This document shows positions 1-6,188 of a stretch of DNA of 13,336 nucleotides, piece by piece. Each line of letters opens with the position of its first letter. The stretch's first letter is position 1. Source of the stretch: Bacillota bacterium (GTDB taxonomy: Bacteria; Bacillota; Clostridia; Christensenellales; UMGS416); contig JAEZSC010000191.1 in assembly GCA_023422005.1 (NCBI GenBank), positions 1 to 13,336 of the forward strand, in the 5' to 3' direction. Under the pieces are notes generated by a model, which was given only the letters and a program-made list of their open reading frames with translations, was not told the DNA's origin and did no database searches. The translations under genes were made by a program, and so were the position numbers.

Positions 1-125
1 TGAACCGCTACGGACGCCCGGAGGAGCTCGTGGGCGCGGTGGTTTACCTGTGCAGCGACGCCGCCAGCTTCGTGACCGGCTCGGTGCTCACGGTGGACGG
101 CGGATTCTCGACCTATTCGATCTGA
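1..125 (+). CDS. Short-chain dehydrogenase/reductase (SDR), 3' end only
   Basis: This is the C-terminal 40 residues of an NAD(P)-dependent oxidoreductase; the rest lies upstream of the window. The visible part carries the usual end of classical SDRs: a G-R-P-E-E-L segment, then a Y-L-C-S-D-A-A-S-F-V-T-G helix, then V-D-G-G-F just before the stop. The catalytic Tyr-x-x-x-Lys and the Rossmann glycine motif are not in view, so substrate cannot be inferred. The ending G-G-F-S-x-Y-S resembles SDRs annotated in sugar-acid metabolism, but that is only a weak resemblance. The stop codon is 3 nt before the next start, so the two genes are probably co-transcribed. Confidence 0.9.
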   Translation, partial: NRYGRPEELVGAVVYLCSDAASFVTGSVLTVDGGFSTYSI

Positions 126-128
126 CAT

Positions 129-941
129 ATGGAGCATGAGACCCGGCGTGCCGAGGAAGAAGTGCTGGCGGGCGGCAATGTAAACGCGGTGACCCGCGTG
201 GGCAATACCGTGCGCAGGCAGCCCTGCGGCAATCCTCTGGTGTACCCGCTGTTGAAAGCGCTGCAGGAACGGGGCTTTGAAGGCGCTCCCGCCTATTTGG
301 GGACCGATGAGGCCGGGCGGGACATCTTTCGCTTTCTTCCGGGTGAGGTACCCGGCAATGACTACCCGGACAACCCGCCATACATGTGGACCGATGAAGC
401 GCTGACGGGCATGGCAAGGCTGCTGCACCAATACCATGACGCCACGGAGCGGCTGGCCGCGCGGCAGCCTGAGCGGCCTTCGCGCTACCTGAGCCCATGG
501 AGCAACGAGGTGATATGCCACAACGACGCGGCGCCCTATAACTTCGTTTTCCGGCAGGGCGTACCGGTTGCGCTGATCGATTTTGACATGGCGGCTCCGG
601 GGCCGCGCGTATGGGATATCGCCTATGCGCTGTATACGGCGGTACCGCTGGCGGGGTTTCAGCCACTGTGCCATTCGGCTGGTACAATACCATACGATGA
701 GAGGCTGCATGGGCAGGACCGCCGGCGGCGGGTTGCCCTGTTCTTTGAATGCTATGGCATGACGATGCCCGACGGCATCGAAACGGCCATCGCCCAGCGG
801 GTGTTGGCGCTGTGCGACACCTTGCGGCAGCGGGCCGCCGATGGCGAGGCTGCCTTTGTAAAAATGGTGGAGGAGGGGCACCTGGCACACTACGAACGGG
901 AGTTGGATTTCCTCCGTGCGCACTTGAGTGAGTGGACCTAA
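129..941 (+). CDS. APH-like phosphotransferase (aminoglycoside/choline kinase superfamily)
   Basis: This 270-residue protein belongs to the protein-kinase-like superfamily that phosphorylates small molecules with ATP. The catalytic loop is visible as H131-N-D133 with N138 (the HxDxxxxN pattern), and the metal-binding motif is D151-F-D153. The N-terminal lobe has a G-G-N-V-N glycine-rich strand, and T-V-R-R where the family's ATP-binding lysine might be expected; Arg there may be normal for this subfamily. Length fits the family. The start codon lies 3 nt after the SDR stop and has no recognisable Shine-Dalgarno sequence, so translation is probably coupled to the upstream gene. Many such proteins are annotated as aminoglycoside phosphotransferases, but nothing here shows drug resistance. 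The substrate is unknown. Confidence 0.85.
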   Translation: MEHETRRAEEEVLAGGNVNAVTRVGNTVRRQPCGNPLVYPLLKALQERGFEGAPAYLGTDEAGRDIFRFLPGEVPGNDYPDNPPYMWTDEALTGMARLLHQYHDATERLAARQPERPSRYLSPWSNEVICHNDAAPYNFVFRQGVPVALIDFDMAAPGPRVWDIAYALYTAVPLAGFQPLCHSAGTIPYDERLHGQDRRRRVALFFECYGMTMPDGIETAIAQRVLALCDTLRQRAADGEAAFVKMVEEGHLAHYERELDFLRAHLSEWT

Positions 942-1015
942 GCAGATTTCAGGTATTTTCTGCCAGAGCATCATAAAGCTTGCGGTCACAGGAAAGAATA
1001 GGCTCAATCGTTAGT

Positions 1016-1024
1016 AAGGAGTGA
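1016..1024 (+). promoter_or_regulatory. Ribosome binding site deciding the DUF378 start
   Basis: AAGGAGTGA lies 8 nt before ATG 1033. A GTG at 1021 in the same frame lies inside this motif, so it cannot be the start this site serves. ATG 1033 is therefore preferred. Confidence 0.75.
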
Positions 1025-1032
1025 CTTTTCTG

Positions 1033-1239
1033 ATGGCATTCGATAAGGTTGCACTGACCCTTGTGATCATTGGCGCACTGAACTGGTTATTGGTTGGTTT
1101 GTTCAAGTACGACCTGGTGGCTGCGATCTTTGGCGGGCAGACTGCCTTGCTCAGCCGCATCATCTACTCGTTGGTGGGTATCGCCGGCTTGTGGTGCATT
1201 ACGATTCTGTTCAAGCGCTGGCATAAGGATCACGACTAA
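1033..1239 (+). CDS. DUF378 family small membrane protein (YuzA-like)
   Basis: This 68-residue protein has two predicted membrane helices (about residues 5-25 and 42-62) and a short basic-histidine tail. The sequence follows the DUF378 pattern: D-K-x-A-L-x-L-V-I-I-G-A-L-N-W near the start, then F-x-x-D-L-V-A-A-I-F-G-G, then S-R-I-I-Y-x-L-V-G-x-A-G-L. The family is common in Bacillota and has no established biochemical function. The start was set by the AAGGAG site rather than by the in-frame GTG at 1021, which would add four residues. A strong hairpin terminator follows 31 nt after the stop. No clear promoter was seen in the 91 nt upstream. It appears to be a single-gene unit. Confidence 0.88.
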   Translation: MAFDKVALTLVIIGALNWLLVGLFKYDLVAAIFGGQTALLSRIIYSLVGIAGLWCITILFKRWHKDHD

Positions 1240-1270
1240 CCCGACGCCCATTTCCCAATGCATGTGACAA

Positions 1271-1299
1271 GAAAACCGCCCGTTCGCCGGGCGGTTTTC
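1271..1299. terminator. Bidirectional Rho-independent terminator
   Basis: A perfect 12-bp inverted repeat (1271-1282 with 1288-1299) encloses a 5-nt loop. The stem core is CCGCCCG/CGGGCGG, with A-tracts on the left and T-tracts on the right. Each strand therefore ends in GGTTTTCT. It sits between the convergent genes 1033-1239 (+) and 1324-1599 (-) and can stop transcription from both sides. Confidence 0.92.
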
Positions 1300-1323
1300 T
1301 ATCGCATTATGATTTGCGTCATC

Positions 1324-1599
1324 CTAAAGATCCTGAGTGGCGTCCTTCTTTTTCATGCGAAGCAGCTCCACCTCGAAAGTCGTATAAGGCAGGCTCTCAA
1401 CAAAATCGCCCTTCGTGAAACGCGTGCGGAAGAACCGGGCGAACTCCTCACGGTGCTTGCGCAGCACCACGGGTCGGGGAATGTCCAAGCTGTGGCACAG
1501 CGTATCCAGCGCCTCGTCCAAGTCTGCTTCCGCCTGTTCCACCACCGTGTCCAACGAGATTTTTTCCTTCTGCCGAAGGATGCCCCATATCTTTGCCAT
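1324..1599 (-). CDS. Conserved hypothetical protein, 91 aa
   Basis: I recognise this only as a small conserved clostridial-type protein of unknown function. It is soluble, charged and mostly helical. It begins M-A-K-I-W-G, has a central L-D-I-P-R-P-V-V-L-x-K-H segment (residues 38-49), then F-x-x-T-R-F-x-x-x-D-F-V-E around 57-68, and ends in a Lys-rich tail. The frame stays open upstream to about 2019, but start 1599 is chosen for two reasons. GGGAGG lies 4 nt before this ATG on the minus strand, and a good promoter sits immediately upstream at 1628-1656. The longer version would run through that promoter and overlap the divergent gene. Confidence 0.78.
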   Translation of the reverse strand: MAKIWGILRQKEKISLDTVVEQAEADLDEALDTLCHSLDIPRPVVLRKHREEFARFFRTRFTKGDFVESLPYTTFEVELLRMKKKDATQDL

Positions 1600-1627
1600 C
1601 TTGCCTCCCAACGCCTGTTGCTCAAAA

Positions 1628-1656
1628 AGTATATCGGATGCCGCCCCGTATGGCAA
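1628..1656 (-). promoter_or_regulatory. Sigma-A-type promoter for 1324-1599
   Basis: Read on the minus strand, -35 TTGCCA (1651-1656) and -10 TATACT (1628-1633) are separated by exactly 17 bp. Each hexamer matches the consensus at 5 of 6 positions. The predicted start near 1621 gives a leader of about 20 nt that contains the GGGAGG site. Confidence 0.75.
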
Positions 1657-1665
1657 GCATGCCTG

Positions 1666-1694
1666 TTGACAAGCGCATGGCCGCACACTAAAGT
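1666..1694 (+). promoter_or_regulatory. Sigma-A-type promoter for the 1742/capA operon
   Basis: A perfect -35 TTGACA (1666-1671) is followed after 17 bp by TAAAGT (1689-1694), which matches TATAAT at 4 of 6 positions. The -35 lies only 9 bp from the -35 of the divergent promoter, so the two are arranged back to back. The predicted transcript starts near 1701. Confidence 0.6.
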
Positions 1695-1741
1695 TATGGG
1701 AGTACCTACCGTACGATCGTATACAAAGGACGTAAGCGAGC

Positions 1742-2638
1742 ATGGCGAGATCTGCCCCCTCCAGAGCAACCGGCCGCATGGCCCGCCGGGCACAGCAATC
1801 CAACCGAACGCAGCACTCACAGCGGCCGCGTTCCGGCGTATGGCAGCCAGCGGTGATGTGTGCCTTGCTGGCGCTGGTTGTGGCACTTTCCATCGCCTTT
1901 GGCCGGCCTTCGGGCAGCGCCGTCAACGCTTCGGCCACGCCGCAGCCCACTCCCTCTGCTGAGAGCGCAGCTCCCGCAACCGAGGCCACAGCCACGCCGC
2001 AGCCCACGCCAACGCCCACGCTGGCGCCTCGGCCCAGCTACGACGCGCAAACAAACGATGGTTACAATCGGGCGCTGGCAGCTTACCAGCAAGACGTGCT
2101 GGCCAAGCTGGTCGGCCCCAATGGCTCCACAGATTATGAGGATCTGGCGTACTTCCAACAGGAAGGCCTGACTCCTCGGTGGTTCGGCCTGACGGCGGCG
2201 GACCTGCCCATGCTGCGGAGCAAGCTGGAGGCTGGCGCGCCTACGCCCTACACGATGTCGCTGATCTGCCTGGTGATGGGATATGAGCCCGCGGTGCGGC
2301 CCAACGAGAGCGACGCCGCTACGCAAGCCGCGTGGCTGGATGAATTCGAAGCCAAGCGCGCAGCAGCGGTTGAGAGTGTCAAGCAGCGCCGTCTGGAAGG
2401 CCTGGGCGCCTTCGCGCTGCCCTATGCCTATGAGGAGATCAATGCCGGGACCGGCGAGGATCTCTTTGACCAGTTGCCGGCACTGGCCGACGGCTTCGAG
2501 GGACTGAACCGCGGAGACACCGCCGCCTGGAGCCAGGCTGACTGGCTGGTATGGCTGCGCGGCCGCGACGCGACCTGGGCTGCTATGAAAGAAGCCTTGG
2601 CAGAGCCCATTCTTTTGCCTTGGATCAAGCTTCCCTGA
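1742..2638 (+). CDS. Single-pass membrane protein with Pro/Thr-rich spacer, unknown function
   Basis: This 298-residue protein is not recognised. An Arg/Ser-rich basic N-terminus of about 33 residues precedes one membrane segment (about 34-54). A low-complexity Ala/Pro/Thr spacer follows (about 62-98), containing repeated T-P-Q-P-T-P units. The remaining 200 residues look globular and helical, with many Trp, Leu and acidic residues. The basic side before the helix should stay in the cytoplasm, placing the C-terminal domain outside. There is no lipobox and no signal peptidase site that I would call. AAAGGA at 1725-1730 is a modest binding site 11 nt upstream. The gene is followed after 43 nt by capA, which shares its N-terminal layout, so a joint role at the cell surface is inferred. 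Confidence 0.75.
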   Translation: MARSAPSRATGRMARRAQQSNRTQHSQRPRSGVWQPAVMCALLALVVALSIAFGRPSGSAVNASATPQPTPSAESAAPATEATATPQPTPTPTLAPRPSYDAQTNDGYNRALAAYQQDVLAKLVGPNGSTDYEDLAYFQQEGLTPRWFGLTAADLPMLRSKLEAGAPTPYTMSLICLVMGYEPAVRPNESDAATQAAWLDEFEAKRAAAVESVKQRRLEGLGAFALPYAYEEINAGTGEDLFDQLPALADGFEGLNRGDTAAWSQADWLVWLRGRDATWAAMKEALAEPILLPWIKLP

Positions 2639-2668
2639 ACCGCCGGCAATCCCCCCAGTGATCTTTGC

Positions 2669-2676
2669 AGGAGGTG
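2669..2676 (+). promoter_or_regulatory. Ribosome binding site deciding the TTG start of capA
   Basis: AGGAGGTG, a near-perfect Shine-Dalgarno match, ends 5 nt before TTG 2682. The in-frame GTG at 2658 has no binding site of its own, and the AGGAGGTG would then lie inside the coding sequence. Confidence 0.85.
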
Positions 2677-2681
2677 TTCCT

Positions 2682-4079
2682 TTGTCCAATAACACGTATT
2701 ACCGTGGAAGGGCCCGTGGTGGCCGCAGCTCTTCTGGTGACCACGGATCCCGTCGGGGTTCGCAGGAGCGTTCTCACAACGAACAGCCTGGAAGGCCATC
2801 CGGCGGTGGCGGCGCCAAGATATTTGTGACGCTGCTGGGAGTGGCTGTACTGGCCGTGCTGGTCTTCAGTGCTTGGGTTTTCCGCGACGAAATGCTGGGG
2901 CTGCTGGGCCTGGGCGGTGCATCCACCCCCACGCCGGAGCCCAGCGCCATGCTGGAGGTCACGGCTGCGCCCACCGCTACGCCGACGCCCACGCCCGAGC
3001 CTACCCCGACTCCTACGCCGGAGCCCACGCCTACGCCGCCTACGTCCGAGGAAATCTCCATCAGTGTTGTGGGCGACATCATGGCCCATCAGCCGCAGTT
3101 GGATTCCGCATATGACAAGGGTACGAAAACATACGACTTCACCGAGAATTACACCGAGATCACCGACCTGCTGTCGGCGGCGGACCTGACCATGGGCAAC
3201 CTGGAGACAACGCTTTCCGGCGCAGATAAGAAGTACAGCGGCTATCCGGCTTTTAACACGCCGGACAGCATATTGGATGCGCTCAAAGGCGCGGGCTTCG
3301 ACCTGTTGACGACCTCCAACAACCACTCCTATGATCGCGGTTGGTATGGTGTCAAGCGTACGCTGGAGAAGCTGGCCGAGGCTGGCATTCCTGCCACCGG
3401 TACCTTTCTGGATAAAGATGCTGCCAACACGCCGCTGATCGTGGATGTCAAGAGCACCAAGGTGGCCGTGCTGGCCTACTCCTACGGCTCCAACCGGACC
3501 ATTGAGAAATCCTTCAGCATGAAGATCATAGACCTGCCGACGATCAAGAAGGACATCCAGCGGGCCAGGGAGGCCGGCGCGCAGGTCGTCATCGTGTGCC
3601 CGCACTGGGGCGCGGAGAAGGCCCGAGCGCCTTCTGACAAGATACAGAGCCAGGCCAAGAGCATATTGGAGTATGGCGCCGACGCCGTGATTGGCAGCCA
3701 TCCCCACGTGCTGCAGAAGATCGAACGTCTGGAGGTTACCCGCGAGGATGGCTCCACGTACAATGGCCTCGTGGCTTATTCGCTGGGCAACTTCATCTCC
3801 AACCAGCAGTTCCAGTATCAGGACACCGGCATGATCCTCAATGTGACATTCGGCCGGGATCTGGCCACCAACGCCATCACGGTGCAGAACGTCAGCTATG
3901 TGCCCACATGGGTGTATCTTGACGACGAGAAGACCTATCGCGTGCTGCCCATCGCCAGATATGTGGACAACGAGGAGCTGCTCTCCACGCTGACCGCCAA
4001 GGCAAAAAAGCGCATCAAGGCCGCGTGGGAAGAGACCGTGAATTTGCTGGGTGAGGATGCGGCCACGATCGTCCGCTAA
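2682..4079 (+). CDS. CapA family protein (PGA_cap metallophosphatase-like domain)
   Basis: This 465-residue membrane-anchored protein is of the CapA/PgsA type, a family linked to poly-gamma-glutamate or capsule synthesis and built on a metallophosphatase-like fold. A Gly/Arg/Ser-rich cytoplasmic tail (1-45) leads to one membrane helix (about 46-67). A Pro/Thr/Glu spacer with T-P-T-P-E-P repeats follows (about 81-122), then the CapA domain (about 124-400). Conserved putative metal and active-site residues are D132 in V-V-G-D, N173-L-E175, N213-N-H215, H308-W-G and H340-P-H342, followed by Y-S-L-G-N-F. All are intact. No capB or capC ligase genes are nearby, so polyglutamate synthesis is not implied. 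The start is TTG, set by AGGAGGTG. It is the second gene of the operon from 1666. Confidence 0.9.
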   Translation: MSNNTYYRGRARGGRSSSGDHGSRRGSQERSHNEQPGRPSGGGGAKIFVTLLGVAVLAVLVFSAWVFRDEMLGLLGLGGASTPTPEPSAMLEVTAAPTATPTPTPEPTPTPTPEPTPTPPTSEEISISVVGDIMAHQPQLDSAYDKGTKTYDFTENYTEITDLLSAADLTMGNLETTLSGADKKYSGYPAFNTPDSILDALKGAGFDLLTTSNNHSYDRGWYGVKRTLEKLAEAGIPATGTFLDKDAANTPLIVDVKSTKVAVLAYSYGSNRTIEKSFSMKIIDLPTIKKDIQRAREAGAQVVIVCPHWGAEKARAPSDKIQSQAKSILEYGADAVIGSHPHVLQKIERLEVTREDGSTYNGLVAYSLGNFISNQQFQYQDTGMILNVTFGRDLATNAITVQNVSYVPTWVYLDDEKTYRVLPIARYVDNEELLSTLTAKAKKRIKAAWEETVNLLGEDAATIVR

Positions 4080-4096
4080 ACATTGCTGAGCAAGTA

Positions 4097-4130
4097 AAAG
4101 CCCCGAACCGCGGCAGCGGTTCGGGGCTTT
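4097..4130. terminator. Bidirectional terminator between capA and folT
   Basis: A perfect 15-bp inverted repeat (4097-4111 with 4116-4130) has a GGCA loop and the core GCCCCGAACCGC. On the plus strand the tail after the stem is weak (GCTTGG), although the stem itself ends in CTTT. On the minus strand it reads CTTTTACTT, a better U-tract. It lies between convergent genes and probably serves both. Confidence 0.88.
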
Positions 4131-4149
4131 GCTTGGACCGTAAAACAGA

Positions 4150-4776
4150 TCAGGTGATTTTCTCTGCTCTGGAAGGCAAACGCCAACTGGTTTCGGGCAA
4201 GCCCTTGAACACCATCTTCCAGGCACGCACGATAGCCAGGATTATCAGCGGATAGACGAAGGCCATGATCAACGCTGCGGGCCAGCGGGTGGCCAGTACC
4301 GCTATGAAACCCTTACCGCCAACCAAGGCGATACCCAATGTGTTGATGCCCATGGAACACACAATCTGGGAAACGAGAACACCGACTTGCAGGCGCCAAT
4401 AGGTTCGCACGGATTCCAGGTTCATCGAACGAGAAAATTCCAGAATAGTAGAACCGTTCTGGGCCTCGTGTTTGAGTCTAAAGTGTGACACAAACAGCGA
4501 AGGAATCACGCCGCTTAGTCCGAACGCCAGAAGCGTAGAAATGATCCAAGGCCCCGTGGGCTTTATTAAAAAGCCAATCGTATCGGTCAATGCACCCACT
4601 ATAAAACCGCTCAGCGGCCCAAAAAGTATCCCTGCCGTCATGGCAGGCACCAGGGCGAAGCTGAGTCTCAGCATTGGGCCCAGATCAATAGCCAAGAGTG
4701 TTTTAAATACGACGCCCAATGCTACCATCAGCGCGCATGTAACAAGCCAGGAAAGATGCTTATTGCGATTCTCCAA
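4150..4776 (-). CDS. folT: ECF transporter S component, folate family (FolT-like)
   Basis: This 208-residue integral membrane protein binds the vitamin for an energy-coupling-factor importer; the shared ATPase and EcfT subunits are not encoded here. The FolT-like features are an N-terminal helix (about 8-29), then D-L-G-P-M-L-R-L-S-F (31-40), an F-G-P-L-S-G-F-I-V-G-A-L-T-D segment (52-65), and further helices to the C-terminus. A charged loop of about 30 residues near 98-128 separates the two halves. The start is TTG at 4776, served by AAGGAGG with an 8-nt spacer. The upstream ATG at 4794 immediately precedes that same AAGGAGG and has no site of its own. A strong promoter lies at 4873-4900. 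Folate is the likely substrate; another vitamin cannot be excluded. Confidence 0.85.
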   Translation of the reverse strand: MENRNKHLSWLVTCALMVALGVVFKTLLAIDLGPMLRLSFALVPAMTAGILFGPLSGFIVGALTDTIGFLIKPTGPWIISTLLAFGLSGVIPSLFVSHFRLKHEAQNGSTILEFSRSMNLESVRTYWRLQVGVLVSQIVCSMGINTLGIALVGGKGFIAVLATRWPAALIMAFVYPLIILAIVRAWKMVFKGLPETSWRLPSRAEKIT

Positions 4777-4784
4777 GATTCCGT

Positions 4785-4791
4785 CCTCCTT
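4785..4791 (-). promoter_or_regulatory. Ribosome binding site deciding the TTG start of folT
   Basis: AAGGAGG on the minus strand lies 8 nt before TTG 4776-4774. The in-frame ATG at 4794-4792 directly precedes this motif, which would then form codons 2-4 of a longer reading. Confidence 0.8.
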
Positions 4792-4865
4792 CATATTTTA
4801 ACCTCAGATGTTGAAACAGTCCGAGATTCTTATCATCCAATCTATTCTTGTCGCCGCTATGTTTG

Positions 4866-4874
4866 TGGTATCAT
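4866..4874 (+). promoter_or_regulatory. Possible extended -10 promoter for the alcohol dehydrogenase
   Basis: TGGTATCAT fits the extended -10 pattern TGnTATAAT with one mismatch. A partial -35 (TTGTCG, 4848-4853) lies 15 bp upstream, shorter than ideal. The -10 overlaps the -10 of the opposing folT promoter. Confidence 0.4.
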
Positions 4875-4900
4875 TCTATCAGGCAGGGGGCGCTTGTCAA
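4873..4900 (-). promoter_or_regulatory. Sigma-A-type promoter for folT
   Basis: On the minus strand a perfect -35 TTGACA (4895-4900) and a -10 TAGAAT (4873-4878, 5 of 6) are 16 bp apart. The predicted start near 4866 leaves a leader of about 90 nt. I found no THF-riboswitch-like conserved core in that leader. Confidence 0.7.
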
Positions 4901-4927
4901 TTCAACCAACGCAGAAAGGTTAGAACA

Positions 4928-6070
4928 ATGAACTTTTCTCTTACGATGCCCAGAAAAATCTGGTTTGGACGCGGTGAATTCGCCCGTGTGCCCTCCTGGG
5001 CGGCGGAGTTGGGCAGCCGCTTTTTGATCGTGACCGGCGGCTCGCAGCGCAAGCACGCCCGGAAGCTAGCAGAGGCGCTGGCCGTGGCGGGTCTGCAGGC
5101 GTGGGTATACGACGGCGTGGCGGGGGAGCCCAGCCCGCAGACCGTGCACGCAGCCGCGGCAAAAGCCCGCGGGCATCGCTGTGACGCCATCATCGGCCTG
5201 GGCGGCGGAAGCGCCATCGACGCCGCCAAGGCCGCCGCCGCCATGGCCACCAACGAAGGCTCCGTGGCGGACTATCTGGAGGGCGTGGGCACCGGCGCGC
5301 AAATCGTGCACGCGCCTCTGCCCTTTGCGGCCATCCCCACCACAGCGGGCACCGGCGCGGAAGTGACCAAGAACGCCGTGATCTCCGACGCCCAGCGCGG
5401 CTACAAGAGCAGCTTTCGCAGCGACCGGCTGCTGGCCGCCGTTGCCGTGGTGGACCCGGTGCTGTGCATAGGTGCGCCGGCCTCCGTGACCGCCACCAGC
5501 GGCATGGATGCACTGACGCAGCTCATTGAATCGTATCTGACGCGCAAGGCCCAGCCGGTCACCGATGCGCTGGCGTTGGACGCAATGCCCGCCGTGGCGG
5601 CGGCGCTGCCCCGCGCATTCGCCGATGGGGAGGATCTGGATGCCCGTGAGCGTATGTCCTGTGGCAGCCTGATGAGCGGCATCTGTCTGGCCAACGCCGG
5701 GCTGGGCGCTGTGCACGGCATCGCCGCGGCGCTGGGAGCGGTGTTGGGCGCGCCCCACGGGCTGGCCTGCGCTGTACTGCTGCGGCCGGTGATGGCCATC
5801 AACATACCCCATGCCGGGGCCAAGGCCGCGCCGCTGTGCCGCGCGCTGACCGGCGCCGCCTACGCTGACCCCGAGGATTGCGCTCGCGCTGTGGATGATT
5901 TTTTGGCGCAGCTCACGCAGTCTTTGGGCATTCCCCAGCGGCTGAACGCAGCGCAGCCCACGCCGCAGCTGTTGGAGCAGCTGCGGGGTGCGGTGTCCTC
6001 CAGCATGGGCGGAAACCCTGTTGCGCTGGCTCCGGAGCAAGTGCGGGAGCTTATCGCACAGGTGTTGTGA
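4928..6070 (+). CDS. Iron-containing alcohol dehydrogenase family protein
   Basis: This 380-residue protein belongs to the group III (Fe-ADH) family, which interconverts alcohols or hydroxy acids and carbonyl compounds with NAD(P). Visible motifs are the nucleotide-binding G-G-G-S-A-I-D-A-A-K (92-101), P-T-T-A-G-T-G-A-E-V (137-146), D194 in S-G-M-D-A-L-T-Q, H263 in A-V-H-G, and H277 in A-P-H-G. D194, H263 and H277 match three of the four metal ligands of FucO-type enzymes. The fourth ligand position is Q198, and the His expected at 267 is Ala, so the metal or substrate may differ. The frame is open upstream to 4808, but ATG 4928 has AAAGG 8 nt before it, and the family sequence begins here. 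It diverges from folT and no terminator is obvious after it. Confidence 0.9.
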   Translation: MNFSLTMPRKIWFGRGEFARVPSWAAELGSRFLIVTGGSQRKHARKLAEALAVAGLQAWVYDGVAGEPSPQTVHAAAAKARGHRCDAIIGLGGGSAIDAAKAAAAMATNEGSVADYLEGVGTGAQIVHAPLPFAAIPTTAGTGAEVTKNAVISDAQRGYKSSFRSDRLLAAVAVVDPVLCIGAPASVTATSGMDALTQLIESYLTRKAQPVTDALALDAMPAVAAALPRAFADGEDLDARERMSCGSLMSGICLANAGLGAVHGIAAALGAVLGAPHGLACAVLLRPVMAINIPHAGAKAAPLCRALTGAAYADPEDCARAVDDFLAQLTQSLGIPQRLNAAQPTPQLLEQLRGAVSSSMGGNPVALAPEQVRELIAQVL

Positions 6071-6117
6071 GAAAAATGGAACCATCCGAATCTCGCCGCA
6101 GTCTTAATATAAAAACA

Positions 6118-6146
6118 TTGACTTAGCTTGTAAAAAATCGCATAAT
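6118..6146 (+). promoter_or_regulatory. Sigma-A-type promoter for the LCP gene
   Basis: TTGACT (6118-6123) and CATAAT (6141-6146) are separated by 17 bp; each matches its consensus at 5 of 6 positions. The spacer is A/T-rich. The predicted start near 6153 gives a 36-nt leader containing GAGGAG 5 nt before the GTG start. Confidence 0.75.
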
Positions 6147-6188
6147 CGGCTATGAATCAAAATCTGTACGAACCTACGAGGAGCAACC

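Noticed and set aside
88..888. A 266-codon open frame on the minus strand
   Set aside because: It is antisense to the APH-like kinase, is rich in Arg, Pro and Ala as shadow frames of GC-rich genes are, and has no binding site or recognisable domain.
749..931. A 60-codon plus-strand frame inside the APH-like gene
   Set aside because: It is a shifted-frame shadow; the kinase frame continues intact through it, so it is not evidence of a frameshift.
1600..2019. N-terminal extension of the 91-residue minus-strand protein
   Set aside because: The extension crosses the promoter region and the start of the divergent gene, and is Ala/Val/Gly-rich. The GGGAGG site and promoter support a start at 1599.
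2927..3045. Short direct repeats of the type ACGCCNACGCC as a possible CRISPR or satellite array
   Set aside because: They are in frame and encode the Thr-Pro spacer of CapA; there are no unique spacers.
2625..4226. A 533-codon open frame on the minus strand opposite capA
   Set aside because: It lies entirely across a clear CapA gene and the terminator, and its composition (long Arg/Gly runs opposite the Thr-Pro spacer) is that of a mirror frame.
4777..4866. A folate (THF) riboswitch in the folT leader
   Set aside because: The leader is only about 90 nt, and I could not find the conserved core or a long-range pairing. A covariance-model search would settle it.
4808..4927. N-terminal extension of the alcohol dehydrogenase by 40 residues
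   Set aside because: It overlaps the folT promoter and leader, has no binding site, and the family sequence begins at ATG 4928.
5066..6085. A 339-codon open frame on the minus strand opposite the alcohol dehydrogenase
   Set aside because: The plus strand carries all Fe-ADH motifs. The minus frame is Gly/His/Arg-rich with no domain and no ribosome binding site.
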